Part shown: in pieces, positions 1 to 8,458 of the stretch
Layout of the letters: every line of letters begins with the position of its first letter
Numbering within the stretch: the stretch's first letter is position 1
Position numbers and translations under genes: made by a program
Assembly: GCA_903912445.1 (NCBI GenBank)
Contig: CAIWHP010000125.1
Coordinates: forward strand, 42,680 to 106,679
Length of the DNA stretch: 64,000 nt
Direction of reading: 5' to 3'
Origin: an uncultured Lentisphaerota bacterium
Lineage (GTDB): Bacteria > Verrucomicrobiota > Kiritimatiellia > CAIQIC01
Notes under the pieces: model-generated
What the model was told of the DNA's origin: nothing
Databases searched by the model: none
What the model saw: only the letters and a program-made list of their open reading frames with translations

Positions 1-2301
1 CGGGCGGCGGGCGGGGCGGGGGAGCCGAAGCTCGCCGGCGACTTCAGCGTGCGCTACCTGCTGGAGATCATGTTCCGGCGCAAGCGGCTGTTCATCGTCC
101 CGCTGCTGCTGACGCCGGTGCTGGCGCTCCTGCTCAGCTATGCGATCAAGCCCTCCTACATGTCCCAGACGACCATCCTAATGGGCAAGGAGGACATCCT
201 CAATCCGCTGGTCCGCTACGACACCGCCGTGGCCATGACCGACTGGAACCGGCTCGGATCATTCCAGAAGATCCTCTACAGCCGCACGCTGCTCGAGGAG
301 GCGGCGCACAAGCTGGGCCTCGCGCAGCAGGCGAAGAGCGCCATGGAGCTGGAAGGCCTGATCAACAACATCCGCGCCAACATCCACCTGATCACCCTGA
401 CCTCGGATTCGTTCCAGATCGGCTGCAGCGCGCCGAACGCGCTGCTGGCGAGCAACATGGTCGCCACGATCACGCAGCTCTTCATCGACCGCAGCCTGGA
501 GGGCAGCCGGAAAGAGGCGATGTCGGCGGTCAACTTCATCCAGAAGCAGCTCAGCCACTACAAGGGCGAGCTGGACCGGCTCGACGGCGAGCTGCAGGCC
601 TTCCGCAAAACGAACGCCGAGACGCTGAAGACCTCGCTCTCGCTCGGCGGCATGATCAACGACTATCGCGCCAAGCTGCTCGACACGGAGCTGGAGCTCA
701 AGCAGGAGCAGCTCAACGAGCAGCTCTATGCCGCCCGGCTCGCGGGCGAAAAGCCGATGGTCATCTCGCAGGCGCTCTACGTGCAGAACACGCCCTACCA
801 GAAGGCCTACCAGGAGCTGAAGATCAAGATGGGCAACTTGGTGGCCACGCGCGACAAGACGCACCCGGAGGTGCAGAAGCTCCAGCGCGAGATGGACTTC
901 ATCGTGGACCTGCTGGAGGATGAAAAGAAGAAGCACGAGGCCTCGGAGTCGCGCGAAATGCGCTCGCCGGTCTACCAGGAGGTCAGCGCCCGCCTGGAGG
1001 ACGCCCACATCCGGGTCAAGGTGCTGGAGCAGAAGGCCGCCGAATTCCGGCGCATCATGGCGGAGATCCGCCAGCAGCTCACAAACGTCCCCGAGCTGGA
1101 GCGGGAGCAGGCGCGGCTGGAGGGCGAGGTCAAGCTGACGCGCGACCTCTCCGAGACGCTGCAGCTGAAGCTGGAGCACGCCCGCGTCTCCTGCGAGGTC
1201 GAGATCGAGCAGCAGCGGAACCGTTTCTCGATCATCGACCCGCCGCTGGCGCCGCTCGCGCGCTTCAAGCCCATCCGCAAAACCTTCATCATCGGCGGCG
1301 TGGTGGGCGGCTTCGCCCTCGGCTTCATGCTGGTCTTCCTGCTGGAGTTCACCGATCCGCGGCTGGTGCGGCCCGGCGAAATCCTGCGGCGCGCCCACCT
1401 GCCGCTGCTGGGCACGCTGCCCAAGCTCTACCACTACGGCGAGCTGGAACCGCTGCCGATGTTCGCCTGGCTGCGCCGCGCCTGGATGCGCTTCATGGCC
1501 TGGATGCATCGCCCGCAGATGAAATGGCTGTTGCCGCCGCTGCGCTTCGTGGACCACCTGCTGCGCGCCGTGTTTGCCGCCCGCCGCTTCGTGATGCCCG
1601 CCGACTATCCGGCGGACTACGTCCTGCCGCCTGTGCGTCTGCAGCAGGCCGGCGCGCGCGAGACGCGGTACGACGAGGCGCTGGACGACTACATCGAGCG
1701 CCTGCGCGGCGTCGCCATCGCCGCCCGCGCCGCCTATGCCGCGCCCGACCAGCTGCTCTGGATGGTGACGAGCACGCGCCCGGCCGAAGGCTCCACCCTG
1801 TTCATCCAGAACCTCGCGGTCGTGCTCGCCGGCGACCTCAAGCGGCCGATCTGCATCGTGGACGCGAACCTGCCGAACCCGGAGCTTTCGCGCCGCGCCG
1901 GCCGCGTGGCGCCGGGCCTCGCTGAGGTCGTCGAGGGCCGCGCGCGGCTCGACGACGTGCTGCTGCCCGGCGGCGCGCCCAACGTGTTCGTCCTGCCCGC
2001 CGGCCAGGCGACGGAATATGCGGAGGTGCTCTTCAACACCACGGCGTTCCATGTCTTGCTGGAGCAGCTGCGCGGGCGGTTCGCGCTGACGCTGCTGGAG
2101 GCGCCCGACCTGATCGGCAACACGGCCGGCCAGCTCATCGCGCCCGCGAGCGACGGCGTGCTCTTCATCGCGCGGCTCTATGTCACCAAGAAGCAGGCCA
2201 TCAACGCCGCGCTGGCCAAGGTGCCGCCCGAGAAGCTCGTCGGCGTCGTCGTCAACTACGCCGAATATTGGATCCCGGAATGGCTCTATAAATGGATCTG
2301 A
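1..2301 (+). CDS. Wzz/BY-kinase-like polysaccharide chain-length protein (5'-partial)
   Basis: Inner-membrane polysaccharide co-polymerase of the Wzz/CapAB type, which sets chain length and couples polymer synthesis to export. An N-terminal Wzz domain starts with a transmembrane segment just after RYLLEIMFRRKR. A long coiled-coil periplasmic part (about residues 130-400) follows, then a second transmembrane helix (IIGGVVGGFALGFMLVFLL) and a C-terminal cytoplasmic P-loop-like domain. The domain aligns with BY-kinases, but the Walker A site reads TSTRPAEGSTLFIQNLA, without the GK(S/T) lysine. The A' motif is kept as PICIVDANLPNPEL. The frame is open to base 1, so the true start probably lies outside the window; a GTG at 49 is the first internal candidate. 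A small membrane peptide and a Wzy-like polymerase follow, so this is the end of an exopolysaccharide operon. Confidence 0.85.
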   Translation, partial: RAAGGAGEPKLAGDFSVRYLLEIMFRRKRLFIVPLLLTPVLALLLSYAIKPSYMSQTTILMGKEDILNPLVRYDTAVAMTDWNRLGSFQKILYSRTLLEEAAHKLGLAQQAKSAMELEGLINNIRANIHLITLTSDSFQIGCSAPNALLASNMVATITQLFIDRSLEGSRKEAMSAVNFIQKQLSHYKGELDRLDGELQAFRKTNAETLKTSLSLGGMINDYRAKLLDTELELKQEQLNEQLYAARLAGEKPMVISQALYVQNTPYQKAYQELKIKMGNLVATRDKTHPEVQKLQREMDFIVDLLEDEKKKHEASESREMRSPVYQEVSARLEDAHIRVKVLEQKAAEFRRIMAEIRQQLTNVPELEREQARLEGEVKLTRDLSETLQLKLEHARVSCEVEIEQQRNRFSIIDPPLAPLARFKPIRKTFIIGGVVGGFALGFMLVFLLEFTDPRLVRPGEILRRAHLPLLGTLPKLYHYGELEPLPMFAWLRRAWMRFMAWMHRPQMKWLLPPLRFVDHLLRAVFAARRFVMPADYPADYVLPPVRLQQAGARETRYDEALDDYIERLRGVAIAARAAYAAPDQLLWMVTSTRPAEGSTLFIQNLAVVLAGDLKRPICIVDANLPNPELSRRAGRVAPGLAEVVEGRARLDDVLLPGGAPNVFVLPAGQATEYAEVLFNTTAFHVLLEQLRGRFALTLLEAPDLIGNTAGQLIAPASDGVLFIARLYVTKKQAINAALAKVPPEKLVGVVVNYAEYWIPEWLYKWI

Positions 2302-2305
2302 CCGC

Positions 2306-2440
2306 ATGAAGATGATCATGCTCATGATGGTGATCTTTTTCGTCACCGGGGCGCTGTCGCAGGAGATCACGCGGTGGACCACCGTGACCATGACGCTGTT
2401 GATCGTCATGGTGCTGGCCTTCACCCGCCTGACGTTTTAG
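2306..2440 (+). CDS. 44-aa hydrophobic membrane peptide in the EPS operon
   Basis: A short gene, ATG at 2306, five bases after the preceding stop. It ends eight bases before the next ATG at 2449. The product is almost wholly hydrophobic, with two membrane-spanning stretches (MKMIMLMMVIFFVTGALSQ and TTVTMTLLIVMVLAF) joined by a short polar turn. The tight spacing between the Wzz-like protein and the Wzy-like polymerase suggests co-translation. I do not recognise a family. A role as an accessory subunit of the polymerase or co-polymerase is inference only. Confidence 0.55.
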   Translation: MKMIMLMMVIFFVTGALSQEITRWTTVTMTLLIVMVLAFTRLTF

Positions 2441-2448
2441 CCGGCGAC

Positions 2449-3924
2449 ATGCGCACGCCCTCCACCCCCGTCTTTGCCGCTGTCGCGCTCTCCGTGCTGG
2501 GGGCCGTCCTGCTCTGGCTCACCAACGGCAATCTGGTCGTCGTCCCAGCCCTCTGCGTGGGCCTCCTGGTGCTGTGGCTGTTCGTCCGTCACCTCGATCT
2601 GGCCCTCTATTGCCTGCTGGCCGCGACGATGGTGCTGGACCAGTTCCGCGTGTTCGGCTTTCTCGACGCCGTCACCACCAAGGTGCCGTTCTACCTCAAC
2701 CTCAACACCAGCACCGGCATCGGTCCGCTGGTCTTCAACCCGGTGGAGCTGCTGCTGGTCATCATGGTCGCCGCCTGGTTCTGGCGCGCCACGATCAGCC
2801 GCGAGTGGCACCTGCACAGCATTCCGAACGCCGGCATGGCCGTCGTCTTCCTGCTGATGCTGATCTTCTTCACCGGCTACGGGCTCGCGCGCGGCGGCGA
2901 TTGGAAGGCGGCGCTGTGGGAGATCCGCGCGCTCTACTATCTCTGCTTCGTCTACTTCATCGCCTCCCAGATCATCCGCACGCGGCGGCAGGTGCAGATC
3001 TGCGTCTGGATCATCATCGCCGGCGTGGCGGTCAAGGGCTTCCAGGGTTGCTGGCGCTACTTCGTCACTAAGGGCGGCGACCTCGGCAGCCTGCGCGCGA
3101 TTCTGGGCCACGAGGACTCGCTGTTCATCGTCACCGTCTTCGTCCTGCTGGCCGCCTATTACTTCCTTGGCTATCGCGGCCGCGAATTCAAGTTCCTCGT
3201 TGCCACGCTGCCGATGAACCTGCTCACGTTCATCTTCAACCAGCGCCGCATCACCTACGGCGTGCTCGGCCTGAGCTTGGGCATTGTCGTCGCCATGCTG
3301 CCGAAGGAGCAGCTGCGCAAGGCCCTGCGCGTCGTCATCCCGTTCGCCCTGCTGTTCGCGGTCTATACCGCCGCCTTCTGGAACAAGTCCGGCGGCATCG
3401 CGATGCCCGCGCAAAAAGTGAAGTCCATGTTCGTCAAGCAGGAGGGCACCGCCGACAACGAATCCAACGAGTGGCGCAAGCTGGAGCTGATCAACCTCAA
3501 GGCCACCATCCGCGCCTATCCGCTCGGCATCGGGTTCGGCAACCAGTACCTGATCGTCGTGCCCTACGCCGACATCGGCGACTGCTTCCCGCTCTGGCGC
3601 TGGATTCCGCACTGCGCGCTCTTTTGGGTCTGGATCAAGACCGGCTTCGTCGGCTTCACCATCTTCTGGCTGTTCTTCGGCACCTCGGTCGTCCAGGCGA
3701 TGATCGACTACCGCGCCATGCGCGACCCCTACTTCAAGGCCCTCGCCTTGATGATCATCCTGTTCATTGTCGGCCAGGTGATCATCGCCTATTACGATTT
3801 GCAGATAACCTTCTACCGGAACATGATATACCTCGGAACTGCGATGGCGCTCGGCAGCAGCATCCGCCGCATCGAGGCCGCCGAAGCCGCCGCGCCACCC
3901 GCGCCCGCCCGGCCCGCGGCGTGA
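2449..3924 (+). CDS. O-antigen ligase/Wzy-like polysaccharide polymerase
   Basis: Polytopic inner-membrane protein of 491 residues with about 10-12 hydrophobic segments and a large loop (about residues 310-390) between late helices. This is the layout of the O-antigen ligase/Wzy family, which polymerises or transfers undecaprenyl-linked glycans. The loop contains NEWRKLELINLKATIRAYP followed by LGIGFGN, which resembles the conserved 'P..G.G.G' part of these enzymes. I chose the ATG at 2449, which follows the small membrane gene closely. An earlier in-frame ATG at 2374 would overlap that gene. The C-terminus is a proline/alanine-rich tail. Substrate and polymer cannot be told from sequence. 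Confidence 0.8.
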   Translation: MRTPSTPVFAAVALSVLGAVLLWLTNGNLVVVPALCVGLLVLWLFVRHLDLALYCLLAATMVLDQFRVFGFLDAVTTKVPFYLNLNTSTGIGPLVFNPVELLLVIMVAAWFWRATISREWHLHSIPNAGMAVVFLLMLIFFTGYGLARGGDWKAALWEIRALYYLCFVYFIASQIIRTRRQVQICVWIIIAGVAVKGFQGCWRYFVTKGGDLGSLRAILGHEDSLFIVTVFVLLAAYYFLGYRGREFKFLVATLPMNLLTFIFNQRRITYGVLGLSLGIVVAMLPKEQLRKALRVVIPFALLFAVYTAAFWNKSGGIAMPAQKVKSMFVKQEGTADNESNEWRKLELINLKATIRAYPLGIGFGNQYLIVVPYADIGDCFPLWRWIPHCALFWVWIKTGFVGFTIFWLFFGTSVVQAMIDYRAMRDPYFKALALMIILFIVGQVIIAYYDLQITFYRNMIYLGTAMALGSSIRRIEAAEAAAPPAPARPAA

Positions 3925-4003
3925 GCTGGCCCCGCCGCGGCAAAAGCGGCGCCGGGCGCGGAAAAAAGTCGGCGCGCGCGGCCCGGTGCGCTACATTGGG
4001 CGC

Positions 4004-5086
4004 ATGAAAACTCCGCTGTATGAGGCCCATGTCGCGCTCGGCGCCCGCTTGGCGCCGTTTGCCGGGTGGGACATGCCGATCCAATACGCCGGCATCCTGG
4101 CCGAGCACGAACACACGCGCCGCGCGGCCTCGGTCTTCGACATCTGCCACATGGGCGAGCTGGAGCTGCGCGGCCCGACCGCGCTCGCCGATCTCGAAAA
4201 AATCCTGACCATGCCGGTCGCCCCGCTCGCGGTCGGCCAGTGCCGCTACGGCTATCTGCTGCGCGACGACGGCCATGTGCTCGACGACCTCACCTGCTAC
4301 CGCCTCGGCCCGGACCATTTCTGGCTGGTCGTCAATGCCGGCACGCGCGCGCAGGACGCGGCCTGGGTCTGGCAGCACGTCTCGCCGGCGACGCAGTTTG
4401 CCGACCTCTCCGATGACATCGGCAAGCTCGACATCCAGGGGCCGACCGCGCGCGCCGCGACCGAGCGGGCGCTCGGCGTGCAGCTGCCGGACCTCGGCTA
4501 TTTTCGCTTCGCCGAAATCACGCTCGAGGGCCTGCCGTGCCTGCTCTCGCGCACGGGCTACACCGGCGAGTTCGGCTACGAGCTCTACTGCCCGATGCGC
4601 AGCGTCGGCGCGTTCTGGGCCAAGCTGCTGGCCGGCGGCGAGCTCAAGCCCGCGGGCCTCGGCGCGCGCGACACGCTGCGGCTGGAGATGGGCTATGCGC
4701 TCTACGGCCACGAATTGAACCTGGACCGGACGCCGGCCGGCGCCTCGCGCGGGCGCTACATCCAGCTGACGAAAGATTTCATCGGCAAGGCGGCGGTGGC
4801 AGCCGAGCTGCAACAGCCGCAGCAGGTGCTCGTGGGCCTGCGGCTGGCCTCGAAGCGCGCGGCGCGCAACGGCGACCTGGTCGCGGCCGCAGGGCGCACC
4901 GTCGGGGTGGTCACCAGCGGCTCGGTCGCGCCGTCGCTCGGCTGTGCGGTGGCGCTGGCCTACGTGGAGGCCGCCTGCGCCGCGGCCGGCACCAGGCTGG
5001 AAATTCCGTCGCGCGGTGCGGCGCTGCCGGCGACCGTGGTCGACTTGCCGTTTTATGCCGGCGGCACCGCCAGAAAACAGGGTTGA
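4004..5086 (+). CDS. gcvT: Aminomethyltransferase (glycine cleavage T protein)
   Basis: T protein of the glycine cleavage system, transferring the aminomethyl carbon from lipoyl-H protein to tetrahydrofolate. The 360-residue length is normal. The N-terminus (TPLYEAHVALGARLAPFAGW) and later segments QCRYGYLLRDDGHVLDDL, LSRTGYTGEFGYELY and GARDTLRLEMGYALYGHE are diagnostic of GcvT. The ATG at 4004 fits the family start; an in-frame GTG at 3986 adds only six residues. No gcvH or gcvP lies nearby, so it either works with genes encoded elsewhere or serves as a stand-alone folate-dependent enzyme. Confidence 0.93.
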   Translation: MKTPLYEAHVALGARLAPFAGWDMPIQYAGILAEHEHTRRAASVFDICHMGELELRGPTALADLEKILTMPVAPLAVGQCRYGYLLRDDGHVLDDLTCYRLGPDHFWLVVNAGTRAQDAAWVWQHVSPATQFADLSDDIGKLDIQGPTARAATERALGVQLPDLGYFRFAEITLEGLPCLLSRTGYTGEFGYELYCPMRSVGAFWAKLLAGGELKPAGLGARDTLRLEMGYALYGHELNLDRTPAGASRGRYIQLTKDFIGKAAVAAELQQPQQVLVGLRLASKRAARNGDLVAAAGRTVGVVTSGSVAPSLGCAVALAYVEAACAAAGTRLEIPSRGAALPATVVDLPFYAGGTARKQG

Positions 5087-5116
5087 GGGAGCAGGGTTAA
5101 TGGCAGCTGGATAAGG

Positions 5117-5167
5117 GGGAACGATTATCGGCAACGCTCCCCATCAACCCTCCACCCTGCACCCTCA
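5117..5167. repeat. Low-complexity CCCTCAACC-type intergenic repeat
   Basis: Between gcvT and the zinc-ribbon gene lies a tract of near-repeats (ATCAACCCTCCACCC, TGCACCCTCAACC). It faces an inverted version (GGGTTGAGGGAGCAGGG) at about 5082-5097, so the spacer can fold on itself. It resembles the other low-complexity intergenic tracts in this window. Confidence 0.5.
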
Positions 5168-5235
5168 ACCATTTCTTCTTGAGCCTTGCGTGATGTGACG
5201 GTAGATTGCGGCGTATTTTGAGAGCGAGGTGTGCC

Positions 5236-5718
5236 ATGGCGGAAGAGACCAAACAGATCAGGGTGGAGTTGGGCGAGGCCGAAACCGTGGTCGCCGTGCC
5301 CGAGGTCGGCGAGGGGGAGGAGCTGAAGCTCAACATCAGCATCCAGCCCAACGATATCGTCTTTGACTGTCCGCATTGCAGCAAGAGCATGGCGATCGAT
5401 GGGGCCGGCGCAGGCCTGGCCATCACCTGCCCCGACTGCCAGAACATCATCCAGGTGCCCTATCCGGACACCATGGCGGCCGAGACCGCCGCCGATGCCT
5501 CCCAGATGCAGAACCTGCACGAGCAGCTGACCGCCGCCCAGAACCGTGTCGCCGATCTGGCGGCCGACCTGGATGTGGCGAACCGCAGGATTGACCATCT
5601 GGAAAAGACGCAATCCGAACTCAAGACACACCTTGAGCATATGAGCACCGAGTGGGGTGTGATCCAGAACGCGCTCGACCGCGTCATGGCGCTGATGCAG
5701 GAAATCCGGCTGCGCTGA
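5236..5718 (+). CDS. Zinc-ribbon plus coiled-coil protein, function unknown
   Basis: A 160-residue protein starting at the ATG at 5236, with a GAGG ribosome-binding sequence upstream. Residues about 45-70 form a CPHC...CPDC zinc ribbon (DCPHCSKSMAI...ITCPDCQNIIQVP). From about residue 90 to 150 heptad-like sequence predicts a coiled coil. There is no signal peptide, so it is probably cytoplasmic. Similar zinc-ribbon/coiled-coil proteins are common in PVC genomes but lack assigned functions. The next gene runs in the opposite direction and the two stops abut at 5718/5719. Confidence 0.75.
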   Translation: MAEETKQIRVELGEAETVVAVPEVGEGEELKLNISIQPNDIVFDCPHCSKSMAIDGAGAGLAITCPDCQNIIQVPYPDTMAAETAADASQMQNLHEQLTAAQNRVADLAADLDVANRRIDHLEKTQSELKTHLEHMSTEWGVIQNALDRVMALMQEIRLR

Positions 5719-6903
5719 TCAGCCGAGCCGCTTGAGGAACCGCTGCAGGCGCTGCATGGCTTCCTTGATCTGTTCGAGGTTCGTCGCGTAGGCGCAGCGC
5801 ACAAACCCCTCGCCGCACGCGCCGAACGCCGTGCCGGGCACGACGGCCACGCGCTCCTCCTCCAGCAGCTTGAGCGCGAAAGCCTTCGCCGTGAGCCCGA
5901 ACTTCGCGATGTTCGGGAATGCATAGAACGCGCCGGCGGGCCGCGAGCATTCGATCCCCAGTTCCTGGAAGGAGGCGACCAGGAAGTTCCGGCGGCGGCG
6001 GTACTCGTCCACCATGGCGCCGATGTCGCCGTCCGGCCGGGCGAGCGCCTCGATCGCCGCCTTCTGGCCGAGCGACGAGGCGCAGAGCATCGTGTACTGG
6101 TGGATCTTCATCATCGCGTCGATCCACTCCGCCGGGCCGCAGGCGTAGCCGAGGCGGTAGCCGGTCATCGCCCACGCCTTCGAGAAGCCGTGGAGGAACA
6201 GCGTCCGCGGGCGCATCTCCGGCAGGCTGGCGATGCTGACGTGCGCGTTGTCGTAGGTCAGTTCCGCGTAGATCTCGTCGGTGATGACGAGCAGGTCGCG
6301 TTCGCGGGCGAACGCGGCGATTTCCTCGAGGTCCTTCCGGTGCATCACCGCGCCGGTCGGGTTGTTCGGGAAGTTCAGCATCAGCACCTTGGTGCGCTCC
6401 GTCACCTGCGCCTCGAGCATCGCGCGCGTCAGGCGGAAGCCGTCGCTGGCGCGCGTCTCGACGGCCCGCGGCACGCCGTGCGCAAAGAGGATCACGGGGC
6501 GGTAGGAGACGTAGCAGGGCTCATGGTAGAGCACCTCGTCGCCGGGGTTCAGGATCGCGCGCAGCGCCAGGTCCAGCGCCTCGCTGACGCCGACCGTGAC
6601 GAGCACTTCCGTGGCCGGGTTGTAGCCCACGCCGAATTTCTTGTGGACATAGCCGGCCAGCGCCTGGCGCAGCTCGAGGTAGCCGAGGTTGCTCGTGTAG
6701 TGCGTTGCGCCGCGTTCGATGGCGAAGACGGTGGACTCGCGCACATGCCACGGCGTGTCGAAATCGGGTTCGCCGATGCCCAGCGAGATGACGTCGCGCA
6801 TCGTGCTGACGATGTCGAAGAAGTCGCGGATGCCGGACCGCGGGATGTCGCGCACCGACAGGGCGAGCCGGTCATGGAGAGATGGTGAGCCGTTCGTCTT
6901 CAT
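5719..6903 (-). CDS. PLP-dependent class I/II aminotransferase
   Basis: Fold-type I aminotransferase of 394 residues. Visible signatures are LGIGEPDFDTPWHV (substrate-binding N-terminus), the YTSNLGYLELRQALAGY segment, NFPNNPTGAV, DEIYAELTY, and the PLP-lysine site HGFSKAWAMTGYRLGY. It resembles aspartate/aromatic aminotransferases of the subgroup that often sits next to an Lrp-type regulator. Its start lies inside the 3' end of the upstream lrp-like gene (about 32-nt overlap), indicating one transcript and probable translational coupling. The exact amino-acid substrate is not determinable. Confidence 0.9.
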   Translation of the reverse strand: MKTNGSPSLHDRLALSVRDIPRSGIRDFFDIVSTMRDVISLGIGEPDFDTPWHVRESTVFAIERGATHYTSNLGYLELRQALAGYVHKKFGVGYNPATEVLVTVGVSEALDLALRAILNPGDEVLYHEPCYVSYRPVILFAHGVPRAVETRASDGFRLTRAMLEAQVTERTKVLMLNFPNNPTGAVMHRKDLEEIAAFARERDLLVITDEIYAELTYDNAHVSIASLPEMRPRTLFLHGFSKAWAMTGYRLGYACGPAEWIDAMMKIHQYTMLCASSLGQKAAIEALARPDGDIGAMVDEYRRRRNFLVASFQELGIECSRPAGAFYAFPNIAKFGLTAKAFALKLLEEERVAVVPGTAFGACGEGFVRCAYATNLEQIKEAMQRLQRFLKRLG

Positions 6904-7351
6904 GAGAGGGTTCCATCAGGACGCCGAGGCGTTTATAGGTTTTGAGCATGAAATGCGTCGAGGTCGAAATCACGCCGTCGACCGTCGACAGCTTCTCGCT
7001 GACGAACGCGGCGACCGCGCGCAGGTTGCGGCCCTCGACGAACAGCAGCAGGTCGTAGGCGCCGCTCATCAGATAGGCCGAGCGCACCTCGGGGAAGCGG
7101 CTCAAGCGGTCGGCGATCCGGTTGAAGCCGCCGCTGCGCTCCGGCGTCACCTTGACTTCGATCACGGCGGTGACCGTGTCGAGGTTGAGCGCGTCCTCGT
7201 TGAGCACGGCCTGATAGCCGCGGATCACGCCGCGCTGTTCATAGTCGGCGATCTTCCGTTCGACCTCTTCAAGGCTGAGGTCGAGCTGCTTGGCGATGTC
7301 GGCGTGCGCCGCGCACGCGTTCTTCTGCAAAATTATCAGTAGTTCATCCAT
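6872..7351 (-). CDS. Lrp/AsnC-family transcriptional regulator
   Basis: A 159-residue regulator with an N-terminal winged helix-turn-helix (IAKQLDLSLEEVERKIADYE) and a C-terminal RAM ligand-binding domain (AYLMSGAYDLLLFVEG). The internal start MDELLI at 7351 fits the family better than an upstream ATG that adds six residues. It overlaps the aminotransferase gene downstream, so the natural inference is that it senses an amino acid and controls that gene and perhaps itself. Confidence 0.9.
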   Translation of the reverse strand: MDELLIILQKNACAAHADIAKQLDLSLEEVERKIADYEQRGVIRGYQAVLNEDALNLDTVTAVIEVKVTPERSGGFNRIADRLSRFPEVRSAYLMSGAYDLLLFVEGRNLRAVAAFVSEKLSTVDGVISTSTHFMLKTYKRLGVLMEPSHEDERLTISP

Positions 7352-7423
7352 GACACACCTCTTGCGCAAACGACGGGCGGGAGCTTACAGGGATTCATCC
7401 GCCCGCCAAGCAGAAAAAGCCGG

Positions 7424-8458
7424 TCAGCCCGGCGCGGCCAGCAGCCGCGCGTTGCCGCGCACGCCGGCCACCGTGCGGCTGCCGAGCAGGAACAGGGCGG
7501 TGGTGAACTCGCGGCGGAGCCGCCGGATGACGGCGCGGACGGCGTCGGGCGACGCTTGCGCAGGCTGCAGGAAGGGCGCGGCGACGCCACACAGGTGCGC
7601 GCCGAGGACTACGGCCTTGGCCATGTCGAGGCCGCTGCGGATGCCGCCGGAAGCGATGAGCGTGACGTTGTTGCGCAGCGGCCGGAGCGCCGCGAGCGCC
7701 AGCGGCGTCGGCAGGCCCCAATCCTGGAAAACCAGCCCGAGGTCGTCGGCCGCATCGGCCGCGGCGCGGCGATGATGCTCGATGCGGCTCCACGAGGTGC
7801 CGCCCGCGCCGGCCACATCGAGCAGGCGGATGCCATGGCGCACCAGCAGCCGCGCGTCGGCCAGCGCGAGGCCCGCGCCGACCTCCTTGACGATCACCGG
7901 CCGGCCGAGCCGGCGCGCGATGCCGCCGATTTTCGCGGCGAGCCCGCGGAAATCCGTATTGCCCTCCAGCTGGACGGTCTCCTGCAGCGGGTTCAGGTGC
8001 AGGATCAGGGCATCGGCTGCGAGCACGGCCACCGCGGCGCGGCACTCCTGCAGGCCAAAGCCGTAGTTGAGCTGGACGGCGCCAAGGTTCGCCAGCAGCG
8101 GCGCGGTCGGGGCGAACGGGCGCAGCGCAAAGCTCGCCGCCGCCGCCGGCTCGCTGAACATCACACGCTGGCTGCCGACGCCGAGCGCGACGCCCTCGGC
8201 CTCGGCGGCCAGCGCGAGGTTCCGGTTGATGGTGCGAAAGATCTGCGCGCTGCCGCCGGTCATCGAGGAGATCAGCAGCGGGAAGCTGAGGCGCTTGCCG
8301 AGAAATTCGATAGCCGGGTCCACCTCCGCCAGCGCGAGCTCCGGCAGCGCGCGGTGCGCCAGCCGGATGGCGTCGAAGTAATGCCGGCCGCGCTCGACCG
8401 CCGGGTCGCGCGCGAAGGTGCGCAGATGGTCGTGCTTGCGCTGGTTGGTCGCGCTCAC
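7424..8458 (-). CDS. fni: Type 2 isopentenyl-diphosphate delta-isomerase
   Basis: FMN- and NADPH-dependent interconversion of IPP and DMAPP. The 344-residue product shows the family signatures RKHDHL near the N-terminus, LLISSMTGGSAQIFRTIN, ALGVGSQR, LANLGAVQLNYG, HLNPLQE and the C-terminal IASGGIRSGLDMAKAVVLGA flavin-phosphate loop. The GTG start at 8458 overlaps the stop of HMG-CoA reductase in a GTGA arrangement, so the two are translationally coupled. Pairing with HMG-CoA reductase indicates a mevalonate route to isoprenoids. Confidence 0.92.
   Translation of the reverse strand: MSATNQRKHDHLRTFARDPAVERGRHYFDAIRLAHRALPELALAEVDPAIEFLGKRLSFPLLISSMTGGSAQIFRTINRNLALAAEAEGVALGVGSQRVMFSEPAAAASFALRPFAPTAPLLANLGAVQLNYGFGLQECRAAVAVLAADALILHLNPLQETVQLEGNTDFRGLAAKIGGIARRLGRPVIVKEVGAGLALADARLLVRHGIRLLDVAGAGGTSWSRIEHHRRAAADAADDLGLVFQDWGLPTPLALAALRPLRNNVTLIASGGIRSGLDMAKAVVLGAHLCGVAAPFLQPAQASPDAVRAVIRRLRREFTTALFLLGSRTVAGVRGNARLLAAPG

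Noticed and set aside
259-2424. 721-codon open frame antisense to the chain-length gene
   Set aside because: High-GC shadow frame: biased, repetitive composition with no domain, whereas the plus-strand frame is a clear Wzz/BY-kinase-like protein.
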